A DNA stretch of 64,000 nt from assembly GCA_902791935.1 (NCBI GenBank), contig CADAXQ010000002.1:1-64000 (forward strand), read 5' to 3'. Shown in pieces: positions 8,761 to 17,761 of the stretch (position 1 is the stretch's first letter; every line of letters begins with the position of its first letter). This DNA comes from an uncultured Erysipelotrichaceae bacterium. Lineage in GTDB: Bacteria; Bacillota_I; Bacilli_A; RFN20; CAG-826. Below the pieces are notes generated by a model, which did no database searches, was not told the origin of the DNA, and worked only from the letters and a program-made list of their open reading frames with translations. A program made the position numbers and the translations under genes.

Positions 8761-9627
8761 TTACCTCCTCGGCGTTTCATGGGACGCCACATATAGCCCG
8801 CGGCGCACATCCGCAGGGCATGAGATCGGATTAATGTCCCGATCAAAACAAGACAAAGAGAATAACATCCATCCCAAACTCCAGGACGGAAGGAATAAGA
8901 TGGCTTCCAGAATGAGCGCCAATAAGCGCACGCTAAAGAACGGAATCAACGTGATGGCTTCCCAAGCGGCAATGCCCCAGGCAAATAACAAGGCGTAACC
9001 GGCATGATGGAAGAACAAGGCAAATGAGCCTTTGAACATTTCGCCCCAAGAGATCTGATAGGTAAGATGCAACGTTAGTAAGAAGAGTAAGGCGGGTAAG
9101 AAGAAATCCACCGCAAGCGCAAAGGGGAGGACACGGACTAACCAATAAAGCGAGCTCATTTCGTTCACCCAGGCACAAAGGAAACGAACGATGCCATAAA
9201 CGAAACCCGCGAAGGCGAACGTGGCGCCATCTTTCTTGATGCCTTGCCAAGCATCCATCCAGAAGAAGACAGGTTCATTGAACGAGAGTTGGCGCACAAT
9301 CCAGAAAATCGCGGCAAACCCCAGAAATAAGAAAGCAAAGCAAGGAACATCAAAGAGGTTGTAGGCCAATGTGAAGCGGGCCCGTTCTTGGGCCACGGCT
9401 TCCGCGCTCGTGTTCGCGCTTTCCCAACTGGCTTCTAAGGCTGCCAAATTAAACATGCGGAAAGCCATCACAAGAAGTAACGGCAACAGGGCAAGCAACG
9501 CCAAACCGCTTAAGGCAAACATCGTATTCCGCCGATTCTTCCATAAGAAGACAAACTCGGCACGACGGGTCGTTGGCAAGTCTTGCCACGAGAAATCACG
9601 TGACGCGTAACGCATTTTCCGTTTCAT
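8761..9627 (-). CDS. Polytopic membrane protein (possibly DUF624/YesL-like)
   Basis: 288 residues from the ATG at 9627, which overlaps the stop of the ATPase gene (ATGA) and is preceded by GGAGGG. An upstream start in the same frame would lie inside that gene. After a basic N-terminus there are six or seven hydrophobic segments (about residues 38-60, 85-108, 120-142, 150-180, 190-215 and 220-255). It has no EAA loop, so it is not a CUT1 permease. YesL/DUF624 proteins of similar size often accompany sugar ABC systems, and that is my best guess from length and context. Tight coupling to the ATPase suggests a joint role, perhaps as an accessory or alternative membrane partner. Confidence 0.6.
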   Translation of the reverse strand: MKRKMRYASRDFSWQDLPTTRRAEFVFLWKNRRNTMFALSGLALLALLPLLLVMAFRMFNLAALEASWESANTSAEAVAQERARFTLAYNLFDVPCFAFLFLGFAAIFWIVRQLSFNEPVFFWMDAWQGIKKDGATFAFAGFVYGIVRFLCAWVNEMSSLYWLVRVLPFALAVDFFLPALLFLLTLHLTYQISWGEMFKGSFALFFHHAGYALLFAWGIAAWEAITLIPFFSVRLLALILEAILFLPSWSLGWMLFSLSCFDRDINPISCPADVRRGLYVASHETPRR

Positions 9628-10340
9628 ACCCGCCCTCCGATTTGTGACTGTAATCTTAAGAAAGACGACTGATATTGCGCGTGATTTCCTTCTGCTAGGA
9701 CGCGCCCCCGCTCTAGCCATACGAAATGGTCAAAATAAGGCATGATCTCATTTTCTTCGTGCGAAACCAAAATCAACGTATTCTTTTGGACTTTTTGTAA
9801 CGCCAAGCATTTTTGGAATACGAATGACCGTGTTTCGGGGTCAAGATGGGAGAATGGCTCGTCTAATAACACGGGATCGGCTTCACGTAAGAATGCTTTT
9901 CCAAGCATGACGAGCTGTTGTTGCCCTAAAGAGAGATAACGCGGTAAGACACCTAAACATGGGCTAAGGGATAAGGCCTCGGCCATTTGAGTCACCTGAC
10001 GCACCACTTCATCGCGGTCATAATGACCATGTTTTAAGGGGAAGGCCAAGTTATCAAACACCGTTAAATTCGGATAAAGATCCGTCTCTTGATTCACATA
10101 AGCAAGATGTAAGTTCTGGGGCAAGGCATGGTCCATATTTTCGTCATCGAACCAAAGATGCCCTTCACCCGGAATTAAACGGGCAATATAACGAAGCAAC
10201 GTGCTTTTGCCAGCGCCAGAAGCGCCGCATAACCAATTGATTTTTCCCGATTCGAACGCGCACGAAACGTCTTGCAAAGCTTGGTCTTGCTCCTTGCCTT
10301 TGCCATAGGTAACCGCAACGTGTTCTAATCGGATTTCCAT
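9624..10340 (-). CDS. Short MalK-like ABC transporter ATPase
   Basis: 238 residues from the ATG at 10340, two bases after the preceding stop; a TTG six codons upstream is the alternative. All nucleotide-binding motifs are present: Walker A GASGAGKST, Q-loop VNQETD, signature LSLGQQQ (variant of LSGGQ), Walker B PVLLDEP, D-loop SHLD and switch His in VSHEE. The stretch LYPNLTVFDNLAFPLK is typical of the MalK/UgpC (CUT1) subgroup, but the roughly 120-residue C-terminal regulatory domain of MalK is absent. It is therefore probably the dedicated energy subunit for the two permeases of this operon, freed from MalK-type C-terminal control. It could instead pair with the adjacent polytopic protein. 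Confidence 0.8.
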   Translation of the reverse strand: MEIRLEHVAVTYGKGKEQDQALQDVSCAFESGKINWLCGASGAGKSTLLRYIARLIPGEGHLWFDDENMDHALPQNLHLAYVNQETDLYPNLTVFDNLAFPLKHGHYDRDEVVRQVTQMAEALSLSPCLGVLPRYLSLGQQQLVMLGKAFLREADPVLLDEPFSHLDPETRSFVFQKCLALQKVQKNTLILVSHEENEIMPYFDHFVWLERGRVLAEGNHAQYQSSFLRLQSQIGGRV

Positions 10341-10341
10341 G

Positions 10342-10971
10342 TTACTTCTCGTAAGCAATGACGCTTAATGTCGTCACCGCTTTGGCGTCTCCTTTCTTGG
10401 CGGTAATCGTGAATGTGGCCGTGCCTTGACTTAACGCCGTCACGTTCCAGGTAGAGAAATCGAGAGAGGCAACCGCCTCATTGGTGCTAGTCGCTTCATA
10501 GGTGCCTTCCACCGGTTCGCCATCTTCGAGTAACGTTGGAGTAATCGGATAGGTATCCCCTACATAGAGCGATAACGAAGTGACGTTGAGTTTGAAATAA
10601 AGCGCTTCTTCCGCTTTGATGTCTTTCGGCTTGACTGTGACTTCGCAAAGTAAGGCTTTGCCTTCGACTACCGCTTTCACATGGGTGACACCAGTAGACA
10701 CCGCAAAGACGGTGCCCATGGAAGAAACAGAGGCAATGGTTTCGTCACTACTCGTCCAAGTGGCATGCAGCACCTCTTCTGCCCCTTTTGTTAACCGAAT
10801 GCGGTACGATTCCCCTACCGCAAGCGACAAGTGATACGTATCAAACGCCAGCGTTTCGTCTTTCTCGGAAGACGTTACGGAATCCGGGATAGAAGATGTT
10901 TTTTCTCCGTTTTCACAAGCGCAAAGCAAAGGAAGCACGAAGCAAATTTTCCATAAATTTCGAATTTTCAT
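10342..10971 (-). CDS. Lipoprotein with bacterial Ig-like (BIG2) domains
   Basis: 209 residues from the ATG at 10971 (GGAGGAATT upstream). The signal peptide ends in LLCAC with a candidate lipidated Cys19. A serine-rich linker is followed by two Ig-like BIG2 modules, recognisable by VGESYRIRL...TWTSSDETIASVSSMGTV and VGDTYPITP...ATSTNEAVASLD. BIG2 domains serve as spacers or binding modules on cell-surface proteins. No catalytic residues are seen. It lies between the DUF4838 lipoprotein (13 bases away) and the ATPase gene, so it is presumably made with the importer and displayed outside the membrane; a substrate-capture role is inferred. Confidence 0.75.
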   Translation of the reverse strand: MKIRNLWKICFVLPLLCACENGEKTSSIPDSVTSSEKDETLAFDTYHLSLAVGESYRIRLTKGAEEVLHATWTSSDETIASVSSMGTVFAVSTGVTHVKAVVEGKALLCEVTVKPKDIKAEEALYFKLNVTSLSLYVGDTYPITPTLLEDGEPVEGTYEATSTNEAVASLDFSTWNVTALSQGTATFTITAKKGDAKAVTTLSVIAYEK

Positions 10972-10984
10972 CGTGAATTCCTCC

Positions 10985-12874
10985 TTAAAAACGCCCTTGC
11001 ACTGAAGTAGATTCAGAATAGTTGACGATGCCAAAACGCTCGCTATAGGAATAGAAATCAGCAATCATCTGACTGACTCCGCTGTCACTATAGGAAGCTT
11101 GGTAGTGCGCCAATTTGAGATAGAGCACCGTTAATTCTTGGCGTTTGATGCGTAAGAATAACGCTTGATAACGGTCAGGATCTGAGGTCTTGTACTTTTC
11201 GATGGCCGCATAAGCGTCATCAATCGCGCTCTGTAACGCATTCACGACCGGTTCCGTCCAAATGTCGGACGATTCGATGTCGGCATAAATGCCACCTAAC
11301 GTATCACTGACTTCCGTTTGGTAAACCGCATAACGGTCCCGCGTGATTTCGTAGTAGTGATATAACGCATCCCCAGCATCTTGGTAATAACCATGCATAA
11401 ACTCTTGTACCAAATCGTCGTAAGAAAGGGTGTTATCCCATAAGAGATGGCTTTCGACATAAATTCGCATCTCTTCTAACGTGGGGGCAGGAGAATCCAC
11501 AGACCCTTGACTAAAGACATAACTGACGCCGGCTTTCTTTAACTCTTCCATGTGTTCGACCCAGGTGGAGAAGTTATTGAAGTTCACGTAGTAATGTTTG
11601 AAGTTCGTGTCATACGTCCAGGTCATGAGTTGCCCTGCGGCAATGCTTTTCCAACCTTGTAACGCTTCGTAACAGAATTGGTTTTCATCATCGGTTAAGG
11701 CGTGGCTGAAGTCAGCAATAATCGGGGTGTATTCGATATATAAGTCAGGAGAAACCGTTATTTGCTCGCTATAAGGATGATAGGCACCATCGTCTCCTTT
11801 GACGACCGGTGGCTCTAGGGTGCCTTGATAGGCGAACATCAAGTATTTGACCTTGTGTAATCGTTCTGGCTCATATTGGGCGATTAAGGCATTCGTCTTT
11901 TCAATCACGTGATTCACGAAGACTAATTCCAGACCGGCATTATTTAAGCCATAGTCTTTCAACGCTTGTTGGCAACGATCGCACGTGCAATAGAACTGAT
12001 TGTCTTCTTGGCCAATCATAAAGTAGGTTGCTTGGGGATAAGAGGCGATCCAACGATGGTAGAACACGTTCGCGTATTCGTTTTCCATCTCCTCGCCTGC
12101 CGTCCAACAAAGTTGATTGTGTTGGGCATCGCCTGAGAACCAATCGGGATGGGCGTCATGGTATTCGCCCCAACGCAAGACGAATGTCGTCTGAGAATGG
12201 GCTAAGATTGGAGACCAAACCGTATCGGAATGACGGGCAAGTAGCCGCATTCTCTTGCGATATTGTTCCTCGTGGACGAGTTCATAGTAACCGAGTTCTC
12301 TTTGATCGAATGTTGGAATTTCGACTTCATCATACGCGTATAACGGAACGTCTTCTTTCGCGGTGTAGTCATAGACATCACCTGTATAGAAACGGAAATC
12401 AAACGCATCTTCTAGCACATGATAGGTGGCGGCTAAGATGCCTTCATCGTCACCGCTTGGATCATCATAAAGATACAAGGAATTCCCAATGGTTTTTAAG
12501 ACGTAACCGGAATTTCCAAGCGTAACATCACTTGGCAAGGAAACCACGCTGGAACGGACGGTATTCCCAAAGGAAATGACGGGTTGGGTCTCATTAGCGG
12601 ACTGAATGATCGGCAAGGTAACGCCACTGGCTTCTTTCCATAACGTCCGGAATTCTGTGACGGCATAACGGATGTTTTCGCTCGCTTCTTCGGGCATCAA
12701 CAACGAATACTCACTGACGCCATGGATGAGTAAGGCGTAAGGTGATTCCGCTTTCGTGGAAGAAGTCTCCGAAGAGGCCATGGACGAAGAAGAAGCCGCT
12801 GGTTCTGTCTTTTGGCAAGCAACGAGTAGCAATGCTGCCACGCTTAAAATCGGAAACAAACCCTTGTTTTTCAT
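10985..12874 (-). CDS. DUF4838 lipoprotein (candidate glycosidase or glycan-binding protein)
   Basis: 629 residues. Signal peptide with lipobox LVAC (Cys20), a Ser/Thr-rich linker, then a region of about 120 residues resembling the non-catalytic domain found before alpha-glucuronidases and GH20 enzymes (RYAVTEFRTLWKEASGVTLP, VLEDAFDFRFYTGD). The DUF4838 domain follows, with WFSGDAQHNQLCWT, IGQEDNQFYCTCDRC and YIEYTPIIADF. DUF4838 has a TIM-barrel-like fold and is associated with polysaccharide loci, but no activity is assigned to it with certainty. The paired Cys of CTCDRC are conspicuous. Start ATG 12874 overlaps the preceding stop (ATGA). Its place beside a sugar importer suggests extracellular processing or binding of the imported glycan. 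Confidence 0.75.
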   Translation of the reverse strand: MKNKGLFPILSVAALLLVACQKTEPAASSSSMASSETSSTKAESPYALLIHGVSEYSLLMPEEASENIRYAVTEFRTLWKEASGVTLPIIQSANETQPVISFGNTVRSSVVSLPSDVTLGNSGYVLKTIGNSLYLYDDPSGDDEGILAATYHVLEDAFDFRFYTGDVYDYTAKEDVPLYAYDEVEIPTFDQRELGYYELVHEEQYRKRMRLLARHSDTVWSPILAHSQTTFVLRWGEYHDAHPDWFSGDAQHNQLCWTAGEEMENEYANVFYHRWIASYPQATYFMIGQEDNQFYCTCDRCQQALKDYGLNNAGLELVFVNHVIEKTNALIAQYEPERLHKVKYLMFAYQGTLEPPVVKGDDGAYHPYSEQITVSPDLYIEYTPIIADFSHALTDDENQFCYEALQGWKSIAAGQLMTWTYDTNFKHYYVNFNNFSTWVEHMEELKKAGVSYVFSQGSVDSPAPTLEEMRIYVESHLLWDNTLSYDDLVQEFMHGYYQDAGDALYHYYEITRDRYAVYQTEVSDTLGGIYADIESSDIWTEPVVNALQSAIDDAYAAIEKYKTSDPDRYQALFLRIKRQELTVLYLKLAHYQASYSDSGVSQMIADFYSYSERFGIVNYSESTSVQGRF

Positions 12875-15800
12875 GCCGCTTCTCCTTTTGTGACTGTGAA
12901 GGCCACTTCTTTTGCCGTATGGTTATAGGATTCATCATAGGCCACATAACGAAGGCGATACGTTCCTTCTTCCCAAAGACGGAACGACATATCATCGACC
13001 GCAATTTCAGAGCCAAGGCGCGAAACATAGCTTGTGGTCTCTTCGCCAAAACGGAACAACAATATCGTTTGATTTTTCGGCGTTAATAAGTAAGCCAAAA
13101 CATAGGAAGAACCTGAGTTGTCACTCGAAGTCGCCTCCGGAAGTTTCAAAATATCGCCGAGATGATATTGGGAGGATATTCCATTGAAATCGACATCCAA
13201 GGTCGGCGCTTCTTTCTCGGCCACGTCAATCATCTTGAAATAGTTGTCTTCATTGCCTTGCCTGTCGGTGACTTTGTATTCCACCCGGTATTTCGCGAGT
13301 TTCGTAAACGTCACCGTATGTGAAACAGCCGCGGATGTTTCTTCAAGTAACGTTTCGTTCTCGTTTTTCACCGAAACCGTCACTTCTCCGACTTCATTTA
13401 AGACGTCATAGGCTGAAGCGGAAGGAATCGTTAACGTTGCCCCGATTTCTTGGCGGACAGCAAAGTCATTCGCTAAGATGACGATCGGGTTAATCCGGTC
13501 CTTGGCACGGGCGGGATTCCCGCCATGGCCAAAGGGTTGACCGCTAAGTCTTGTTAAAGACAATGTCTTAGAAGACGATAATGAGGCAAAACCAAAGCTA
13601 AACGAGAATTGGTCATTGAGTTGATCTATGGTTGAGCCATCGTCATAAGTCGAAGGGAATCCGATGGATTTTCCTAACCCATCTTTTAAAGAATGGTTTA
13701 AGGCATTGTAAGATAAGCCAAAGAAGCCAGCCGTATTCGTTAAGGTGATTTCACGGTCACTATTTGGATAGGTCACAACATAGGTATCATCCACCGCATG
13801 AACATGCAGGGTGATAGCCTTGCCATTTTGATGGAAACGAAGGAATAGGCCATTTAATCCATCGTCTGGAATGCGGAATAAGACTTCGAAGTTCTGGTTC
13901 GATAACGAACGAAGGAACGTGACTTCTCCGGCAGCAGAGAACGTCATATTCATGCTTTCGTCGACTTCTTCAATCGTGGCGTTCTCACCATAGAAATATT
14001 GAGCTTTGACTTTGCCCCCTTGCCCATCTTGCACTGGTATGGTGAGGTTCATGGTGTTTGTTCCGGTAACGCCGACCGCTTCATAACGGATGGAGAGGTT
14101 CTCCCCCGATGCTTCAAAAGAGGAACCATCGTCTAACGTATCATTACGATACGCTTTCACGGCCACGGCTTTTGCTTTGCCATCGTTTCCCGTCTCTACG
14201 GCTTCCATGGTTGGTAACGTGTAATGGAAGCCAGTAAGGTAGGCTTTTGGAAGGTCAGGTGCGCTTAAAAATACTGGCTTCGCAGTCGGGGCAATCGTAA
14301 GGTCCATCACCTTAGTCGCGGTGCGTCCTAAATAATCTTGTGCTGAGAAAGAGGCGTGGTAGGTGCCACTTTCTTCCGGAACAAAGGTGTTGTCTTTTAC
14401 GGTCATGACGTTGCCTTCAGGATCGGTCACTGTCAAGGCGAAATTGCAATGTCCATAGGCGTTTTCTGCTCGTAAGGCATCTAAGGATGGCAACGTAAAG
14501 GATTCAAACGCCGTTCCGTTTGTTTCAAATGTCGGTACCACAACCGTTAAATCTTGTGCGGCCTCTCCTGCCGTGAAGGAAACGACTTCTTCGGCTTTGT
14601 TTCCCGAACGGTCGCTCGATTCGTAATGAATTTGATAAGACCCGGCTTTTTCGATTTGAATCTTGCCATTTTGTATCGGAATACGAATAGCGGCATCGTA
14701 ACGTTCGTCGTGATAGGTCACATAGGTATCAATCGTTAACCCATCATCATAATCATCAAATACACTCGCCTTAAAAACGGGATAAGCCATGCCGACGACA
14801 CCATTTGGCGCGCCATCTTCTTTGCCATAATCCACGGTGATCTTCGGGGCAGACGTGTCTTGTTGTTCGCGCTTGCTAAGGTCATAGCCACCTAGCGAGG
14901 TCCATAACACATTCGCGGCAGAATGGAATCCTTCGCCCCAGACGGTCACGGTTGCTTTTCCAGAAGGGAAGCCACTCCAGGGGTTTGTCGGGAACGCTTT
15001 CGCTTCATCGAAGTCCACGACTAACGTACTTCCTGAATCTTGCCCATAAGGAGCGCTCGCATAAAGGGCGTTTTGCGAAGCATCATAATATAACGTAATC
15101 GGATGGTAACCCCATTTAGAAATGCCTTCTTTCGTTAAACCACGGAATGTGTGGCTTAATGGGGTTCCCCAGGTGCCATCGTTATGGAATGTCACGCGGT
15201 CACCTAGCCGTTCATAACCAGAAAGCGCTTGATTGAAAGCGCCCGCTCTCAAATAAGAGATGTGGCCATCCCCATTTATCGCACCGCCATTTTCCACGAC
15301 GATGGAAAAACCTTGGGAAGAATCTTCCACGTCTTGGAACGAGAAATGTAGTGTTTCAAAGTCAGCGCTCGATTCGGTGCTTGGCTCGACCATGAACTGG
15401 GCTAAAGGGGCACTTTGAGTGAACGAAGTCATGTCTAAGACTTTCAGGAACGTGAAACGACCACCCGTATTCATCTTGGTCATGACGCCGCTATAGCCGC
15501 TGTCGTAAGCAAAGATGGCTTGATTCGTAAACGAGATATCACCATTACCTTGGAATAAGTCAGAAGAATGGCGGACGGATAGGAATGTTTCGGTTTCTTC
15601 GACTAACGTATCGCCAAATGTTGCTTGATAATGCACTTCATAACGCCCGGCTTCAGAAGCCACGAACGATTCATCGGTGAGAATTTTTCCCGAAGGTGCC
15701 ACGATACGCACCTTCGCGACTTTCTTTTGCCCCTCGTGTTCAAGAATGTGAATCGGGAACGAAACGCTATCACCCATAAAGACCCAAGAGGGTAAGGGAG

Positions 15801-15891
15801 CGGTCGCATGCACCGCTTGATCCGATAACGTCGGGGCGATAAGCACACCAAGAAGCAACCAAGGAATACTACGTAAAGCCAATCGTTTCAT
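12871..15891 (-). CDS. Large secreted multi-domain protein with Ig-like modules
   Basis: 1006 residues from the ATG at 15891 (GGAGGTTATCGCA upstream; a possible start 13 codons earlier lacks this). Signal peptide (MKRLALRSIPWLLLGVLIAP...), then repeated beta-rich modules. Two look like lectin/laminin-G-type jelly rolls (about 105-330, with LHFSFQDVEDSSQGFSIVV; and about 640-800, with NGLFLRFHQNGKAITLHV). Several DUF5011/Ig-like modules are marked by the YxIHYESSDRSGN, YHASFSAQDYLGR, YRVEYKVTDRQGN and YRLRYVAYDESYN endings. It has no C-terminal anchor and no recognised catalytic motif. The jelly-roll pair suggests glycan binding. It lies between the permease and DUF4838 genes, with 4-base coupling to the latter. 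Confidence 0.65.
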   Translation of the reverse strand: MKRLALRSIPWLLLGVLIAPTLSDQAVHATAPLPSWVFMGDSVSFPIHILEHEGQKKVAKVRIVAPSGKILTDESFVASEAGRYEVHYQATFGDTLVEETETFLSVRHSSDLFQGNGDISFTNQAIFAYDSGYSGVMTKMNTGGRFTFLKVLDMTSFTQSAPLAQFMVEPSTESSADFETLHFSFQDVEDSSQGFSIVVENGGAINGDGHISYLRAGAFNQALSGYERLGDRVTFHNDGTWGTPLSHTFRGLTKEGISKWGYHPITLYYDASQNALYASAPYGQDSGSTLVVDFDEAKAFPTNPWSGFPSGKATVTVWGEGFHSAANVLWTSLGGYDLSKREQQDTSAPKITVDYGKEDGAPNGVVGMAYPVFKASVFDDYDDGLTIDTYVTYHDERYDAAIRIPIQNGKIQIEKAGSYQIHYESSDRSGNKAEEVVSFTAGEAAQDLTVVVPTFETNGTAFESFTLPSLDALRAENAYGHCNFALTVTDPEGNVMTVKDNTFVPEESGTYHASFSAQDYLGRTATKVMDLTIAPTAKPVFLSAPDLPKAYLTGFHYTLPTMEAVETGNDGKAKAVAVKAYRNDTLDDGSSFEASGENLSIRYEAVGVTGTNTMNLTIPVQDGQGGKVKAQYFYGENATIEEVDESMNMTFSAAGEVTFLRSLSNQNFEVLFRIPDDGLNGLFLRFHQNGKAITLHVHAVDDTYVVTYPNSDREITLTNTAGFFGLSYNALNHSLKDGLGKSIGFPSTYDDGSTIDQLNDQFSFSFGFASLSSSKTLSLTRLSGQPFGHGGNPARAKDRINPIVILANDFAVRQEIGATLTIPSASAYDVLNEVGEVTVSVKNENETLLEETSAAVSHTVTFTKLAKYRVEYKVTDRQGNEDNYFKMIDVAEKEAPTLDVDFNGISSQYHLGDILKLPEATSSDNSGSSYVLAYLLTPKNQTILLFRFGEETTSYVSRLGSEIAVDDMSFRLWEEGTYRLRYVAYDESYNHTAKEVAFTVTKGEAA

Positions 15892-15907
15892 TGCGATAAC
15901 CTCCAGC

Positions 15908-16819
15908 TTATTCTTTGATGCCGCCAACATTGATGTTCGTCATTAAGCGGCGTGAGAAGATGAGGGAAATGAGCAAAATCGGTAAGGTCATCAATAAGAT
16001 GCCTGCCAATTTAACCGGCGTGTAACTAATCTCCGTGACGGTGCTATTTTGGAATAAGAACATGCCATAGGCCGCAACGGGGTGGGATGGTAAATAAACC
16101 ATCGGGATTTGGTAATCGTTCCAAAACGTGACGAAGTTCAGAAGGAATACCGTGAATAACGTGTCTTTCGCCAGCGGAAGAATGACTTGCCAAAGCACAC
16201 GGGTATTACTGGCACCATCGATTTTGGCCGCTTCGCTATAAGCCGCTGGAATCGTCTTAAAGCGGGCATAGAATACCAAGAAGTAAATGCCTAAAAAGTT
16301 TGCCTTCATGAGCCAAATGCCCCAGAACGTGTCGAAGAAATGTAACGTCTTAGACATTTGAATCTCGGAAGGTAACGAGCCAACAATCGGTAGGGACATC
16401 GCCACTAAGACAATCGCATAGACGACTTTGCTAAAGCGGAACGGATAACGAGCGCAAAGATAAGCAACGAGACACGGGGTGATCGTGGCCGCCACGGCAC
16501 AACCCACGGAATACAGAATCGAATTCCAGAAAAGATAAGGCATCGTGTAATGGTACGTTTGGCCATTTCGTTGAATCGGGACATAGAAATTCGTATAAGC
16601 CGTCGCATAGTTCGACCATCGCCATGATGATGGCCAGCCTAAGATATTGTCTAAGATCGTATATTCATCGTTGTCTTTGACAGAGGTTAAGAATGTCCAA
16701 ATAACAGGGATTAGCAAAGATGCCGTATAAAGAAACAAAATCACAAAAATCACAAAGAAGAACCAATCGAATGTTCGTTTCTTCGTGTGACGTTTGGCAA
16801 TTTGAGAATTGGCGTTCAT
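15908..16819 (-). CDS. CUT1-type sugar ABC transporter permease (MalG-like)
   Basis: 303 residues from the ATG at 16819; its ribosome site GAGGTGG lies inside the last codons of the upstream permease gene. Six membrane segments are visible. The EAA loop reads YSEAAKIDGASNTRVLWQVILPLAK, matching the EAAxxDGAxxxxxFxxIxLPxxxP pattern that contacts the ATPase. The length and the C-terminal NVGGIKE ending (compare GGVKG in MalG relatives) mark it as the MalG-type half. With the MalF-like partner it forms the membrane channel for an oligosaccharide. Operon position: third gene. Confidence 0.9.
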   Translation of the reverse strand: MNANSQIAKRHTKKRTFDWFFFVIFVILFLYTASLLIPVIWTFLTSVKDNDEYTILDNILGWPSSWRWSNYATAYTNFYVPIQRNGQTYHYTMPYLFWNSILYSVGCAVAATITPCLVAYLCARYPFRFSKVVYAIVLVAMSLPIVGSLPSEIQMSKTLHFFDTFWGIWLMKANFLGIYFLVFYARFKTIPAAYSEAAKIDGASNTRVLWQVILPLAKDTLFTVFLLNFVTFWNDYQIPMVYLPSHPVAAYGMFLFQNSTVTEISYTPVKLAGILLMTLPILLISLIFSRRLMTNINVGGIKE

Positions 16820-16820
16820 G

Positions 16821-17747
16821 TTATTCCCACCTCTCAATCCATTTCCGGACAGCGTACGTTAAGGGCAATGCGATAAACGTGCAAGCAATGCCTAACGCAG
16901 CAGCATAAGGATACGAAGAAATATCGCTGGGGTTACGGTTCACCAACCAATAAAGGTAATAACCGATCGTGTAGTTCTCAGTGGTGGGAACAGCATTGCC
17001 ATAGAAATCCCATAAGTTCGCCTGATTCATAAATAAACCGGCGACACTCGACAACAAGAACGTGCCGACGGTCGGGAGAATCGAAGGCAAGACAATCGAG
17101 AAGAATTTCCGTGCGGAAGAGGCCCCGTCAAGGTCAGCGGCCTCCATGACACTCGGCGAGATTTGGTTCATGGCGCCGCTATAAAGCAACACCTGTGCCC
17201 CAAATCCAACCCAGACGTTATAGAAGAGAACTGCCCAGAATCGGATATCGGGATTGACAAGCAAGCCTTTGATTTTGGTGTTCGTCCATTCATAAGCCAA
17301 TTCGGGGATAGCCTCATTGGCAAAGAACTTAAACATCGTGGTCAACAAGATAACGGGCAGGATAGAAGGCAAGAACAAAATGAACTTAAAGACAACGCCT
17401 AAGAACCGTTTTTGGTAGATGTAATACGAGAATAACGTGGCAAAGAATGTGCCAAACACCAGGTTACAAACCCAGACAATCAACGAGTTCTTTAAGGCAT
17501 AGAGTAACGTGTAAGACTGGGTTAATTCTTCGCCGATATGGGCAAAGTTTTGGAAGCCAACCCAAGAATAGGTGCCTTCATAGATGTCATAGCTTTTAAA
17601 CGCTAAGAACAAGGAGTTGGCGTTTACCCCGATATAAAAGACGCAGAATTGGAGCATCGGGAATGCCATCAAAGCGACGTAGAAGAGAACGTCTTTCTTG
17701 TCGACGAGACGAGAAGACCTCCGTTTCTTGCTTCTTACGCCTTCCAT
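16821..17747 (-). CDS. CUT1-type sugar ABC transporter permease (MalF-like)
   Basis: 308 residues. A basic N-terminus (KKRRSSRLVDKKD) is followed by six membrane segments starting at about residue 21 (VLFYVALMAFPMLQFCVFYI). The EAA loop is VMEAADLDGASSARKFFSIVLPSILP. It pairs with the MalG-like protein encoded immediately downstream. It follows the binding-protein gene by 14 bases. As in other CUT1 systems it should import an oligosaccharide from the surface lipoprotein into the cytoplasm. The substrate cannot be read from the permease itself. Confidence 0.9.
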   Translation of the reverse strand: MEGVRSKKRRSSRLVDKKDVLFYVALMAFPMLQFCVFYIGVNANSLFLAFKSYDIYEGTYSWVGFQNFAHIGEELTQSYTLLYALKNSLIVWVCNLVFGTFFATLFSYYIYQKRFLGVVFKFILFLPSILPVILLTTMFKFFANEAIPELAYEWTNTKIKGLLVNPDIRFWAVLFYNVWVGFGAQVLLYSGAMNQISPSVMEAADLDGASSARKFFSIVLPSILPTVGTFLLSSVAGLFMNQANLWDFYGNAVPTTENYTIGYYLYWLVNRNPSDISSYPYAAALGIACTFIALPLTYAVRKWIERWE

Positions 17748-17761
17748 GATTTCGTCCTCAA

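Noticed and set aside
8761-9720. Longer start (31 extra codons) for the polytopic membrane protein
   Set aside because: The extension lies wholly inside the ATPase gene; the ATG at 9627 overlaps its stop and has GGAGGG in front.
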